Notes under the pieces: model-generated
What the model saw: the letters and a program-made list of their open reading frames with translations, nothing else
Told to the model about the DNA's origin: nothing
Databases searched by the model: none
Origin: Bacilli bacterium
GTDB taxonomy: Bacteria > Bacillota > Bacilli > Paenibacillales > KCTC-25726
Length of the DNA stretch: 37,664 bases
Assembly (NCBI GenBank): GCA_036381315.1
Contig: DASVDB010000154.1
Span: 1-37,664, forward strand
Reading direction: 5' to 3'
Program-made: the position numbers and the translations under genes
In this document: piece after piece, positions 1 to 8,532 of the stretch
Position numbering within the stretch: position 1 is the stretch's first letter
How the letters are laid out: each line of letters opens with the position of its first letter

Positions 1-727
1 CGGCGTGCTGATTTATTCCGTTTATGATATGGCCAATCGTCTGAACCACTTGATTCAGTACCGGTACACGATGGAAATCAAACAAAAAGAAGCGCAATTG
101 CGGATATTGTACCAACAGATCAATCCGCACCTGCTTTACAACACATTGGAGAGCATCTATTGGAAAAGCTCGCTGGAAGGGCATTCGGAAGCGGCCGAGA
201 TGATCAAGGAATTGGCCAAGTTGATGCGGATCGGATTAAGCCGCGGGAGAGAATTGATCACCCTGCGGGAGGAAATGGAACATGCTTCGGCTTATGCCCG
301 GCTGCAGCAAAAAAGGTATGAATCCGGTTTTCGCATCCATTTTCGCATTGAAAGCGACACGCTGGACAACCTCATTCCCAAAATTACGCTGCAGCCCTTG
401 ATAGAAAACGCCATTGTCCACGGTGTGCGCAACATGGGAGAGGATGGAGAAATTGTCGTATCCGCCGAGGCGGCGGATCATAAGGTGATCATACGCGTCG
501 AAGACAACGGGTATAAAGCGGTTGATTACGCGGCAATCGATCAGATGCTGAACGGGGAAAACGCCGCTCCCCCGCTCGGCTACGGGCTGCGAAACGTCCA
601 TGAACGCATTCGGCTGCATTTTGGCGCCGAATACGGACTGCGCTTCGCTCCGCGAGAGCAGGGCGGCACCGTGGTAACAATCACTTTGCCCGAATGCCGG
701 GAAGAGCCGCCATCCTATGCCGGGTAA
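1..727 (+). CDS. Sensor histidine kinase, YesM family (C-terminal part, cut by window edge)
   Basis: This is the cytoplasmic part of a membrane sensor kinase that would phosphorylate the response regulator encoded just downstream. The reading frame is open to the left edge, so the extracellular sensor, membrane segments and most of the HAMP region lie outside the window. A short linker is followed by the His_kinase signature QINPHLLYNTLE, whose His is the expected phosphoacceptor. The HATPase_c domain then shows the N-box (LQPLIENAIVHG), a D-N-G box (VEDNGYK) and a GYGLRNVHERI glycine box. In the D-N-G box the usual second Gly is replaced by Tyr-Lys. Its neighbours (AraC-type regulator, CUT1 permeases) are typical of YesM/YesN-type carbohydrate-sensing pairs. 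The inducing sugar cannot be read from this fragment. Confidence 0.93.
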   Translation, partial: GVLIYSVYDMANRLNHLIQYRYTMEIKQKEAQLRILYQQINPHLLYNTLESIYWKSSLEGHSEAAEMIKELAKLMRIGLSRGRELITLREEMEHASAYARLQQKRYESGFRIHFRIESDTLDNLIPKITLQPLIENAIVHGVRNMGEDGEIVVSAEAADHKVIIRVEDNGYKAVDYAAIDQMLNGENAAPPLGYGLRNVHERIRLHFGAEYGLRFAPREQGGTVVTITLPECREEPPSYAG

Positions 728-745
728 AAGAGGAGGAGACAAACG

Positions 746-2071
746 GTGTACAATATTTTGATCGTGGATGACGAACCGTTGATCTGCAAAGGATTGAGCA
801 ATCTTCTTTCGTCCGCGGGACTCGATATCGAAAACGTATTTACCGCCTATAGCGGGCACGAAGCGCTCGATTATTTGCGGATGGAAGATATCGATCTGCT
901 TGTGACGGATATCCAGATGGGCGTAATGAGCGGGATCGAATTGATGCACCAGGCGAAAATCATCAAGCCGTGGGTGCAAACGATTATCATTTCGGCCCAT
1001 GAGACGTTTCAGTATGCGCAACTGGCCATTCGTTTGGGCGCAAAGGACTATATCATCAAGCCGATACAAGGCGACCAATTTCTCGATTCCGTGCGAAACG
1101 TGCTGCTTAAAATGGAAAAAAACCATTTGGATCAGGAACAATTGCTGGCGAAGCTGCGCCAGGATTTTCACATGGACGAGCCGCCGCCCGCGATCATGGA
1201 AGTGTTGCGCAGGCTGATGAACGATCCGGCGAATTTCGCGGACTTCGCCCTCTTAAAGGAGCGTTATCAGATTGATTTGTCGGGCCCATATTTTTCCGTT
1301 ATCAAAGTAAGGCTGGATCTTGCGCGCGATTCGGAGGGCCACGAACTCACCGATCGGGACCGCGCCCTTTTGCGGTACGCTTCTTTGAATATTATCAACG
1401 AGCTATTGGAAAAAGAATGGAGCCATTGCGCTTTTTATTCCGCGGATCGGGAAATCAGCATCATCATCCAATGGAACGAAAACAATTTCCAGGAACAAGG
1501 CGGCAGCAAAATCAATCATCTCGACATGATCGGCCGCAGCGTTCACCACAACATCAGTCGCTACCTCGGGGTTTCCTGCGTGGTGGGAATCAGTCAAATC
1601 CTAAAGGGGCGCGAATTTCTGGGCGTTTTGAATGAGCAGGCCCGCAAAGCGATCGATTGGAACCGGGAACATAACGATCATAACGTGTTTTACTATGGCG
1701 ATTTCAACTTGCGCTTGTATGCCGATGATCCCACTTCCGAGGAACTGTCCGCCCAAAACAACACGATCGTGCGGGAGGCGAAGGAATACATCGACCGCAA
1801 CTATATGCAAAAAGGGCTGACGTTGCAGGAAGTGGCGCAAAAAAAGCATGTAAGCCCGAATTACCTGAGTTACTTGTTCAAAAAATACACCGGTTACAAT
1901 GTGTGGGAATACGTCATCAAGCAGCGGATGGAAGAAAGCAAGCGGCTGCTGATGAACACGGACCTGAGACGGTATGAAATCGCGGAAAAAGTCGGCTACG
2001 AATCACCGGAGCATTTCAGCAAAATATTCAAAAAATATTTCGGCGTAAGCCCGAGCGACATGAAGAAGTAA
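746..2071 (+). CDS. Two-component response regulator, YesN/AraC family
   Basis: This is a DNA-binding response regulator of 441 aa. The N-terminal receiver domain (about residues 1-120) has the acidic pair D8/D9, phosphoacceptor D55 (in VTDIQM) and K105 (in IIKPIQ). A less conserved middle region follows, and a C-terminal AraC-type double helix-turn-helix occupies roughly residues 340-441, with GYNVWEYVIKQRMEESKRLL and GYESPEHFSKIFKKYFGVSP as recognition signatures. The start is GTG at 746, preceded by GAGGAG, 18 bp after the kinase stop, so kinase and regulator are cotranscribed. It probably activates the adjacent sugar transporter operon, whose promoter lies just downstream. This is inferred from the family and its position. 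Confidence 0.95.
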   Translation: MYNILIVDDEPLICKGLSNLLSSAGLDIENVFTAYSGHEALDYLRMEDIDLLVTDIQMGVMSGIELMHQAKIIKPWVQTIIISAHETFQYAQLAIRLGAKDYIIKPIQGDQFLDSVRNVLLKMEKNHLDQEQLLAKLRQDFHMDEPPPAIMEVLRRLMNDPANFADFALLKERYQIDLSGPYFSVIKVRLDLARDSEGHELTDRDRALLRYASLNIINELLEKEWSHCAFYSADREISIIIQWNENNFQEQGGSKINHLDMIGRSVHHNISRYLGVSCVVGISQILKGREFLGVLNEQARKAIDWNREHNDHNVFYYGDFNLRLYADDPTSEELSAQNNTIVREAKEYIDRNYMQKGLTLQEVAQKKHVSPNYLSYLFKKYTGYNVWEYVIKQRMEESKRLLMNTDLRRYEIAEKVGYESPEHFSKIFKKYFGVSPSDMKK

Positions 2072-2101
2072 AAACGCCCATAATTCGCATAATTCTGCAC
2101 A

Positions 2102-2130
2102 TGGTCAGGTTTTTCTCCCCTTTTTATAAT
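2102..2130 (+). promoter_or_regulatory. Sigma-A-type promoter before the sugar transporter operon
   Basis: A -35 TGGTCA (2102-2107) and a perfect -10 TATAAT (2125-2130) are separated by 17 bp, 36 bp before the first permease start. The -35 is weak (4 of 6 matches to TTGACA), as expected for a promoter needing an activator such as the upstream AraC-type regulator. No clear catabolite-response element was seen beside it. Confidence 0.6.
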
Positions 2131-2165
2131 GAACCATAACGATAAAAAGGAATGAGGGAGACCCG

Positions 2166-3086
2166 ATGAACCAAACCACTGTTCCAGTCCGCGCGCTGGA
2201 CACAGGACCCAGGCGGTCGGCCGGCAGATGGAAAAAGCACTTTTGGGGCTACATGTTTATTCTGCCGGCGGCCGTAATTTTTATTTTGTTTTTATGGACG
2301 CCAATCGTCAAAGGGCTGATCTACAGCTTTTACCATGTGGATTTTGTCAAAGGCAATGAATTTGTCGGTTTGGCCAATTACAGAACGGTTCTGCACGATC
2401 TGGACGTGTGGATCGCCGTGCGCAACACGCTGTACTATATGTTGCTGTGTGTGATCATTGGTTTTTGGGTGCCGATCGTGTTCGCCATCGCGATTTCCGA
2501 GCTCAGGCGGTTCCAGGGATTCGTCCGGGTTGCCGCCTATTTGCCATATGTGGTGCCCGCCGTCGTTCTATACGGCTTGTGGCGATGGCTGTACGACCCG
2601 ATCGGGCCGATCAACGCGTTTTTGATGAACATCGGATTGAATCAAATCAACTTTATGACGGATACGAAGTGGTCGATGATTTCGCTCGTCATCATGGAGA
2701 CGTGGCAGCAATTCGGGTCGGCCATGCTGATATATTTGGCCGGGATATTAAGCATCCCGCGCGATTGGTATGAAGCGGCGGAAATCGACGGAGCGGGCGT
2801 GTGGCAGCGGATTCGCTACATTACGCTGCCTTCGATGCGCAATCTGATTGCGCTTCTGTTCATTTTGCAATTGATTGCGACCTCGCAGGGATACTTGTCG
2901 CAGTACGCCATGCTGGACGGCGGCCCAAACAAGGCAACCCTGACATATGCCCTGCTGATTGTGAAATATGCCTTCAGCAGACTGGATTACGGCTCGGCGT
3001 CGGTGCTCGGCTGTCTGATGTTCCTCGTGTTAAGCGGATTGGCGATTGCGCAATACCGGCTGTCCGGAAGAAAGGAGACCGATTGA
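2166..3086 (+). CDS. Sugar ABC transporter permease, CUT1 family, MalF/LplB-like
   Basis: This is an inner-membrane subunit of a carbohydrate importer, 306 aa. A basic N-terminus is followed by about six hydrophobic segments, the first around residues 30-50 (YMFILPAAVIFILFLWTPIV). The permease EAA loop EAAEIDGAGVWQRIRYITLP, which contacts the ATPase, is present near residue 205. The start at 2166 follows GGAATGAGGGAG. The TGA stop overlaps the next ATG (TGATG), showing translational coupling to the second permease. No ATP-binding subunit is encoded nearby; many Bacillales CUT1 systems share one MsmX-type ATPase. The substrate is likely an oligosaccharide, not identified here. Confidence 0.95.
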   Translation: MNQTTVPVRALDTGPRRSAGRWKKHFWGYMFILPAAVIFILFLWTPIVKGLIYSFYHVDFVKGNEFVGLANYRTVLHDLDVWIAVRNTLYYMLLCVIIGFWVPIVFAIAISELRRFQGFVRVAAYLPYVVPAVVLYGLWRWLYDPIGPINAFLMNIGLNQINFMTDTKWSMISLVIMETWQQFGSAMLIYLAGILSIPRDWYEAAEIDGAGVWQRIRYITLPSMRNLIALLFILQLIATSQGYLSQYAMLDGGPNKATLTYALLIVKYAFSRLDYGSASVLGCLMFLVLSGLAIAQYRLSGRKETD

Positions 3087-3958
3087 TGAAGAACGTCGAA
3101 CGGGGCATTTTATCCGCGCATGATTTGCGCAAACCGGTCAACAAGCTCGTCTATGCGCTGATGATTCTGGTCATCACGGTCATGGTGTGCACGATGGTTT
3201 ATCCGATCCTCTCCACGTTTTTGAACGGTTTCAAGGGCAGGGTGGAGGTGAACTCGTTTCCGCCGCACCTGATTCCGGTCGAGTGGCATCCGGACAATTT
3301 CGGCCAAGGTTGGCATTACATCGATTTGGTCCTGTTTTTGCGAAATACCCTGTATATTTTTGCGGGAGACATGGTGGTGACCGTTCTCGTTCTGGGTCTG
3401 GCTTCCTTCAGTTTGTCGCGGCTAAATGTGCCTTATCGCCGGGCGATTCATTTTTTCTTTCTGACGACGCTGTTTATCCCGCCCACAACCTATATCATTC
3501 CGAACTTCGTCAATCTCAACGATCTGGGGCTGATGAACTCGTTCGCCGCTTTATGGCTGCCCGCGGGAGCCAACGCCTTCTTCCTGCTTCTGCTGAAAAG
3601 TTTTTTTGACAGCATCAATATGGAACTGTTCGAATCCGCCAGGATTGACGGCGCGTCCGAATTGAAATGCTTTTGGCAAATCGCCTTGCCGCTGTCGGTG
3701 CCGATTTTTGCCACATTGGCGATCTTCGTGTTTTCGACGGCGTGGAACGACTGGTTCTGGCCCTCGCTCATCATGCACAGCGACGATAAATATCCGTTGG
3801 CGACGGCCATTTACAAATACGTCATTCAGGCGCGCCGGCTGGACTTGAACATCCGCTTCGCGATTTTGTCGATGGTGATGGTTCCGCCGATTGCGGTTTT
3901 TCTGCTCTTTCAGAAATTCATCATCCGCGGCCTCCATTTGGGCAGCGTCAAGGGGTGA
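3086..3958 (+). CDS. Sugar ABC transporter permease, CUT1 family, MalG/YtcP-like
   Basis: This is the second inner-membrane subunit of the same carbohydrate importer, 290 aa. The ATG at 3086 overlaps the previous stop and has AAAGGAG upstream; the frame runs open further 5' but that would overlap the first permease. The sequence shows six hydrophobic segments, a periplasmic loop after the first (SFPPHLIPVEWHPDNFGQGW), and an EAA-type loop (ESARIDGASELKCFWQIALP) near residue 190. The pair, with the lipoprotein downstream, forms a heterodimeric permease. The C-terminus ends with the usual short cytoplasmic tail (LHLGSVKG). Confidence 0.95.
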   Translation: MKNVERGILSAHDLRKPVNKLVYALMILVITVMVCTMVYPILSTFLNGFKGRVEVNSFPPHLIPVEWHPDNFGQGWHYIDLVLFLRNTLYIFAGDMVVTVLVLGLASFSLSRLNVPYRRAIHFFFLTTLFIPPTTYIIPNFVNLNDLGLMNSFAALWLPAGANAFFLLLLKSFFDSINMELFESARIDGASELKCFWQIALPLSVPIFATLAIFVFSTAWNDWFWPSLIMHSDDKYPLATAIYKYVIQARRLDLNIRFAILSMVMVPPIAVFLLFQKFIIRGLHLGSVKG

Positions 3959-4082
3959 CGGCGTGCGCAAAGCCAAATCGTAAAGCTGCACACAATCGAA
4001 GTAGGAATACACATCGTACGGGCGAACGGACTCCATTATGATTAGAAGTGTAATCCAAACCATATTGAGAAGGGGAGTACGC

Positions 4083-5516
4083 ATGAGGAAGATTGCTATC
4101 ATTTTTGTTTGTCTGATGGTGTTTGGTTTGGCGTTGGCCGGCTGCGGCGGCTCGCAAAAAGAAGCGGCGGACAACACCAGCCAGAGCACGGCGCAGCCGG
4201 AAGGTCAGGCGCAAGAAAAAGCGGATGACGCAAGCAACAAGAAAATTACAATCAGCATCTACTATCCGACACCCGACCAACCGGAGAGACGCGCTCTGGA
4301 GGACGACAAAATCAGACGTTTCCAGGAAAAATATCCGAACGTGGAGATTATTAAGAGCGACTGGCAGTACAACCCGAACGAAATCGGGATCAAAATGGGA
4401 GCGAACGAAGCTCCGACCCTGTTCAACACATATGCGACCGAAGGCAAGTTTTTGGCGGAAAAAGGCTGGGCCGCCGACATCACCGATTTGTTCAACAGCT
4501 ACGAACATAAAGACGACATGAACCCGATTCTGCAAAACCAGTTTATCATTGACGGCAAAGTATACGGAATCGCGCAGCAAGGTTACGTGACCGGAACAGT
4601 GGTCAACAAAAAGATGCTCGAAGAAAAAGGGGTTCCGGTGCCGCCGTATGATTGGACCTGGGAAGATGTGCTGAATACGGCGAAAGCGGTAGCCGATCCG
4701 GCGAAGGGCATTTCCGGAATAGCGCCGATGGGCAAAGGCAACGAAGCCGGCTGGAACTGGACGAATTTCCTCTTTGAAGCGGGCGGGGAAATCCAGAAGG
4801 TCGAAGGCGGCAAAGTGGTAGCGATTTTCAATTCGGATGCGGGCGTCAAAGCGCTTGACTTCTACCACAGACTGCGTTGGGAAGCCCAGGCGATTCCGCA
4901 AGACTGGGCGCTCGGTTGGGGCGACGCGGTCGGCGCCTTCGCGCAAGGCAGGACGGCCATGGTAATCGCGGGTCCGGACGGTCCGGTTGACCAGGCGTTG
5001 AATCAGGGCGGTCTGAAGCCGGAGGATGTGCTCGTTTATCCGATGCCGGCGGCGGAAAAAGGCGGCAAACATACCGGCGTGCTCGGCGGCGATTTCCTTG
5101 TCATCAATCCGAACGCCACCAAAGAAGAGCAGGAAATGGCGTTCCGTTACGCGACGTTCGACTATTTCTCGGATAAAGGGCTGCAATCTCTCGAAGAGAA
5201 CATTCAGGCGCGCAAGAAAGACAACAAATATTTCGTTCCGCCGACCATTCAGTACTACAAGGATGATTCTCCTTACGGACAAAAAGTGAGAGACCTTTAC
5301 GCGAAATACGACAATGTCTATCAATACGATCCCGCCATTATGGGTCTGCTCGACGGCAAGCCGGAAGCGCAGTTCAATACGCAGGACTATTACGCGACGA
5401 TGACCAATGTCATTCAGGAAGTTTTCTCCAAGAAAGACGTCGACCTGAAAGCGCAGCTGGACGCGGCGGCCAAACTGGTGCAGGAGAAATTCTACGATCC
5501 GATCAAAGTACAGTAA
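4083..5516 (+). CDS. Sugar ABC transporter substrate-binding lipoprotein
   Basis: This is an extracellular solute-binding protein (family 1 type), 477 aa, lipid-anchored to the outer face of the membrane. A lipoprotein signal peptide (MRKIAIIFVCLMVFGLALAGC) carries the lipobox LAGC with Cys21 as the modified residue. A Ser/Gln/Glu-rich linker follows, and then a two-lobed binding domain starting around residue 55. The chosen ATG at 4083 has GAGAAGGGGAG upstream and places the signal peptide at the very N-terminus; the frame extends 15 codons further 5' without improving this. It follows the permeases by 124 bp and is followed by a strong terminator, so it closes the transport operon. Confidence 0.94.
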   Translation: MRKIAIIFVCLMVFGLALAGCGGSQKEAADNTSQSTAQPEGQAQEKADDASNKKITISIYYPTPDQPERRALEDDKIRRFQEKYPNVEIIKSDWQYNPNEIGIKMGANEAPTLFNTYATEGKFLAEKGWAADITDLFNSYEHKDDMNPILQNQFIIDGKVYGIAQQGYVTGTVVNKKMLEEKGVPVPPYDWTWEDVLNTAKAVADPAKGISGIAPMGKGNEAGWNWTNFLFEAGGEIQKVEGGKVVAIFNSDAGVKALDFYHRLRWEAQAIPQDWALGWGDAVGAFAQGRTAMVIAGPDGPVDQALNQGGLKPEDVLVYPMPAAEKGGKHTGVLGGDFLVINPNATKEEQEMAFRYATFDYFSDKGLQSLEENIQARKKDNKYFVPPTIQYYKDDSPYGQKVRDLYAKYDNVYQYDPAIMGLLDGKPEAQFNTQDYYATMTNVIQEVFSKKDVDLKAQLDAAAKLVQEKFYDPIKVQ

Positions 5517-5531
5517 ACAATCGCATAGCGT

Positions 5532-5563
5532 AAACCGTTAGGGCATCGTTCCTAACGGTTTTT
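5532..5563 (+). terminator. Rho-independent terminator after the sugar-binding protein
   Basis: A perfect 11-bp stem (AAACCGTTAGG at 5532-5542 with CCTAACGGTTT at 5551-5561) and an 8-nt loop run into a T tract. It separates the transporter genes from the glycoside hydrolase, which may be read through or separately expressed. Confidence 0.9.
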
Positions 5564-5620
5564 GCTTACATAACGCGTTTCGGAAACAACTCATTATCAT
5601 TTGATTGGCGGGGGAACGGG

Positions 5621-8362
5621 ATGGATGGAATGTTGCGCAACGGCAGGTGGTATTGGGCCCTCGGGGCGGCCGTCCTGCTTATGCTGATTGCGGGAATATG
5701 GATCGCCGCGGCATTCATGCGCGGGTCGGACGTCACGTTTGAGCATGCGGACGGCCTGCTTATAATCGGCAATTCGCATTATGAGGCGGCATTTTACGAC
5801 GACCATGGAGGCGTTGCCTATTTGCAGGATAAGCAGGCGTCGGGCAAACTTTCGGTCGGCAACCGCGGCGGCAACTTGTGGTGGGCGTTTATGGACGACA
5901 ACTCTTCGTTCAACAGTTCGCAAGCCGACAGCTTTTCCTATGAGTGGGATGCCGGCAAGGGACGGTTGCTCCTGCATTATGGGGGAAAATTGCAGGTTGA
6001 TGTGACGGCGGCATTTTCCGCCGACAGCCGGATCGCCCTGAGCGCGGTTGTAAAGAACAAAACAGCCGGCACGATCCGCTCGTTCAGGCTCCCATACGAG
6101 TTGAAGGTAGCGTCCGACCAGGTCAAGGACGGCTTGCTGCCGATGCTGCCAGGCGTCAAACTGCGCGCTGAGTTTTTCCGGGAAAACAATTCCTATGACG
6201 GACAGTATCCCGGGGTGATGTTCGCCCCGTACGTGGCGCTCAGAACGAACAACGGCAACCTGGCCGTCTATGATGTGTCTGAACACGAGGCCGCCACGAT
6301 GTCGCTCGGTTTTAAAAATCAGGTGGACGATGCCGGCGTGACGGGCATTGTGCACGACTATAAGACGTTCATCAAACCGGATGCCGAATGGCGTAGTCCG
6401 CGGATTATGCTGCAGATCGGCAAAGATTATCCCGATTCGATCGAAAGCTTTAGGACGCTTGCCGGCATTTCCGCTTACCCCTCGCTGGATGAAAAGCTGG
6501 GGGACGATGAGCGGACCGTTTTTCAGCTGCCTTTTTACAAAATGGATATTTCCGCGCTCAAGGACGCCGATTGGCAGGCATTGCGGACCGATTACGCGGA
6601 TCGCCTGAATTACAGCGGGATTTTGCATCTGGTTGGGTTTCAGCAAGGCGGGCATGATGAAAACTACCCCGATTTCATCCCGCCCGATCCGAAATGGGGA
6701 AGTCCGGAAGATTTTCGGGAATTTGTCCGGGACGCGCATGCCCAAGGGCATCGGGTGGTTCCCTACACCAATTTTTCCTGGTGGGGCGTGCATTCCCCGA
6801 CGCTGAATTCGCTCCCGTCCGGGATTCGGCTGGAAGATATCGTAGTGCAACAGGAAAACGGAACCTTGATCAAGGAAGACTACGGCCCGCACAGCGGCTA
6901 TGTGATGAATCCCAATCATCCGTTTGTGCTCGAGCGCATTGCCGAAGAACATCGCAAGCTGTTTGCGGAAGCCGGATTCGACGGCGTGTTCGAGGACCAA
7001 TGGGGGATTCGCGACGTTCCGTTCCTGTATAACGAATCCGCGAGCGATGATCCGTCGACCGCTTATTTTCAAGGCGTCCGCGACTATTTCGCTTCGGTTC
7101 AGGCGCATTTGTACACGGAAGACGGCATTGACGTATTGGGCCAAGACGCGCTTGGTTTCATGGGCACCAACCTGTTGTGGGACCGGTTGGGATATCGTCC
7201 GAAAACGGCCGCGTATTCCGACTATTATCCGATGATCGGTATGCTGGAACGGGATAAAGTGATGCTGTTCCAGCACGATTTGGCGGCGGAAACGATGACC
7301 GACGATCAGGAAATGCTGCGCTGGAACCTGGCCATGGGGTACAACTTAAGCGGCGATTTGTACAACGGCGCCAACAATCCGTGGCTGGATGTGATCGGCG
7401 TATTTCAGCGATATGTGCTGGCCAATTATGTGGATGAGCGGGTTAAAAGCTTTACATCCGTTTCCCCGGCCGTGACGAAAACCGAATTCGACACGTATGC
7501 GGTGATCGCCAATTGGGACGATCGCAATCCGTATCCGCTCGATTCGCTCGTCACGCTTGCGCCCGGAGGTTTTGACGTCGTCTCGGACGATTCGCTTGTC
7601 AGGGCCGGTTCGTACACCCGTTTCAACGGTTTCGATCTCGATCCGGGCGAACACGATCTTGTCATCGTTCGCGGCGACAAAGACATTCGCGTGTTCCAGC
7701 CTTTCGGCGCGGACACGACGCTTTCCATCCGGAAAGGAGCCGACTGGGCGCATGTGCATGCGGCCGCTTACACGGCGGACGGAACGAAAATAGCCGATCT
7801 GCCGGTGACGGAGGATGGCGAAAACGTAACATTTGATTATATCGGGACGATCTTTGACCAGCGGGTTGCGTATGTCCAACTGTCCGCCGCGGCAACTTTG
7901 AGCGAAGTGACCGACGTTCCTTTCCATAAGGCGGCGGCCAAAATCAATCTGGCCCTGGAACAACCCGTCGAATCGACAACCGACACGGCGAAGGAGTTTC
8001 CCGCCAAACAGGCGGTGGACGGCGATCCTTACACTTACTGGGAGAGCATGCCCAAACGGTTTCCGCAGTCGCTGACGCTTGATCTCGGGCAGGTGCGGGA
8101 AGTGGACGAATTGGTGCTGAAGCTGCCGCCGCTCGATGCCTGGGAAGCCCGCGACCAAAAAATCGAAGTGCTCGGCAGCGAAGACGGCCAGTCGTTTGCC
8201 GTGCTGCTGCCTTCGCAGGCTTACACCTTCGACCCGAAAGCGGCCAATACGGTCAGCATTCCGCTCGATGGGGCCAAGACCCGCTATTTGCGGTTGACAA
8301 TCGCGGATAACACCGGCTGGCCGGCGGCGCAAATCTCCGAACTGGAAGTATACGGACAATAG
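5621..8362 (+). CDS. Membrane-anchored putative glycoside hydrolase (DUF6259-like) with C-terminal F5/8-type C module
   Basis: This 913-aa protein is probably an extracellular carbohydrate-active enzyme tethered to the membrane. Residues 11-33 form one hydrophobic signal-anchor with no lipobox. A beta-rich domain follows (to about 280), then a region that reads like a TIM barrel (about 300-610) with aromatic-rich motifs (YTNFSWWGVHSPT) and an acidic strand end, GVFEDQWGIRD near residue 455, which is a candidate catalytic site. A beta-sandwich comes next. The last about 140 residues match an F5/8 type C (discoidin) carbohydrate-binding module, from NLALEQPVES to ISELEVYGQ. Its position behind the sugar transporter suggests it releases the imported sugar. 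The start at 5621 follows GGGGGAACGGG. The DUF6259-like label is from motif memory, and the specificity is unknown. Confidence 0.75.
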   Translation: MDGMLRNGRWYWALGAAVLLMLIAGIWIAAAFMRGSDVTFEHADGLLIIGNSHYEAAFYDDHGGVAYLQDKQASGKLSVGNRGGNLWWAFMDDNSSFNSSQADSFSYEWDAGKGRLLLHYGGKLQVDVTAAFSADSRIALSAVVKNKTAGTIRSFRLPYELKVASDQVKDGLLPMLPGVKLRAEFFRENNSYDGQYPGVMFAPYVALRTNNGNLAVYDVSEHEAATMSLGFKNQVDDAGVTGIVHDYKTFIKPDAEWRSPRIMLQIGKDYPDSIESFRTLAGISAYPSLDEKLGDDERTVFQLPFYKMDISALKDADWQALRTDYADRLNYSGILHLVGFQQGGHDENYPDFIPPDPKWGSPEDFREFVRDAHAQGHRVVPYTNFSWWGVHSPTLNSLPSGIRLEDIVVQQENGTLIKEDYGPHSGYVMNPNHPFVLERIAEEHRKLFAEAGFDGVFEDQWGIRDVPFLYNESASDDPSTAYFQGVRDYFASVQAHLYTEDGIDVLGQDALGFMGTNLLWDRLGYRPKTAAYSDYYPMIGMLERDKVMLFQHDLAAETMTDDQEMLRWNLAMGYNLSGDLYNGANNPWLDVIGVFQRYVLANYVDERVKSFTSVSPAVTKTEFDTYAVIANWDDRNPYPLDSLVTLAPGGFDVVSDDSLVRAGSYTRFNGFDLDPGEHDLVIVRGDKDIRVFQPFGADTTLSIRKGADWAHVHAAAYTADGTKIADLPVTEDGENVTFDYIGTIFDQRVAYVQLSAAATLSEVTDVPFHKAAAKINLALEQPVESTTDTAKEFPAKQAVDGDPYTYWESMPKRFPQSLTLDLGQVREVDELVLKLPPLDAWEARDQKIEVLGSEDGQSFAVLLPSQAYTFDPKAANTVSIPLDGAKTRYLRLTIADNTGWPAAQISELEVYGQ

Positions 8363-8379
8363 GAAACAGCAATGCACGC

Positions 8380-8474
8380 GGAACTCAGACGCCGGATGAC
8401 GCGGTATGCCAAAAATTTTGCGGTCTGCTACGGATTCTCGACCTCGTCGTGAAAACTGCAGGCGTCTGGGTTCC
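8380..8474. repeat. Long inverted repeat, 14-nt arms around a 67-nt centre
   Basis: The arm at 8380-8393 (GGAACTCAGACGCC) is complementary to 8461-8474 (GGCGTCTGGGTTCC) apart from one wobble-type mismatch. The centre can fold further (GCGG/CCGC-rich). It lies between convergent genes and encodes no obvious protein. It could be a large 3' hairpin, a small RNA or a remnant of a small mobile repeat. Confidence 0.6.
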
Positions 8475-8504
8475 GAAAGTGAGTTGTTCGCCATGTTGCA
8501 TGTG

Positions 8505-8531
8505 AAGCGCAAAAATGCGCTTTATTTTTTT
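8505..8531 (+). terminator. Rho-independent terminator after the glycoside hydrolase
   Basis: A 7-bp stem (AAGCGCA at 8505-8511 with TGCGCTT at 8516-8522) with an AAAA loop is followed by a TATTTTTTT tract, oriented for plus-strand transcription. It overlaps the 3' end of the minus-strand MFS gene region. Confidence 0.8.
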
Positions 8532-8532
8532 C

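Noticed and set aside
2801-3085. 95-codon N-terminal extension of the second sugar permease
   Set aside because: It would overlap the first permease in another frame; the ATG at 3086 has a good ribosome site and the normal family length.
5597-7276. 559-aa reading frame on the minus strand opposite the glycoside hydrolase
   Set aside because: Shadow of the hydrolase frame; rich in Arg, His and Ile with no recognisable domain.
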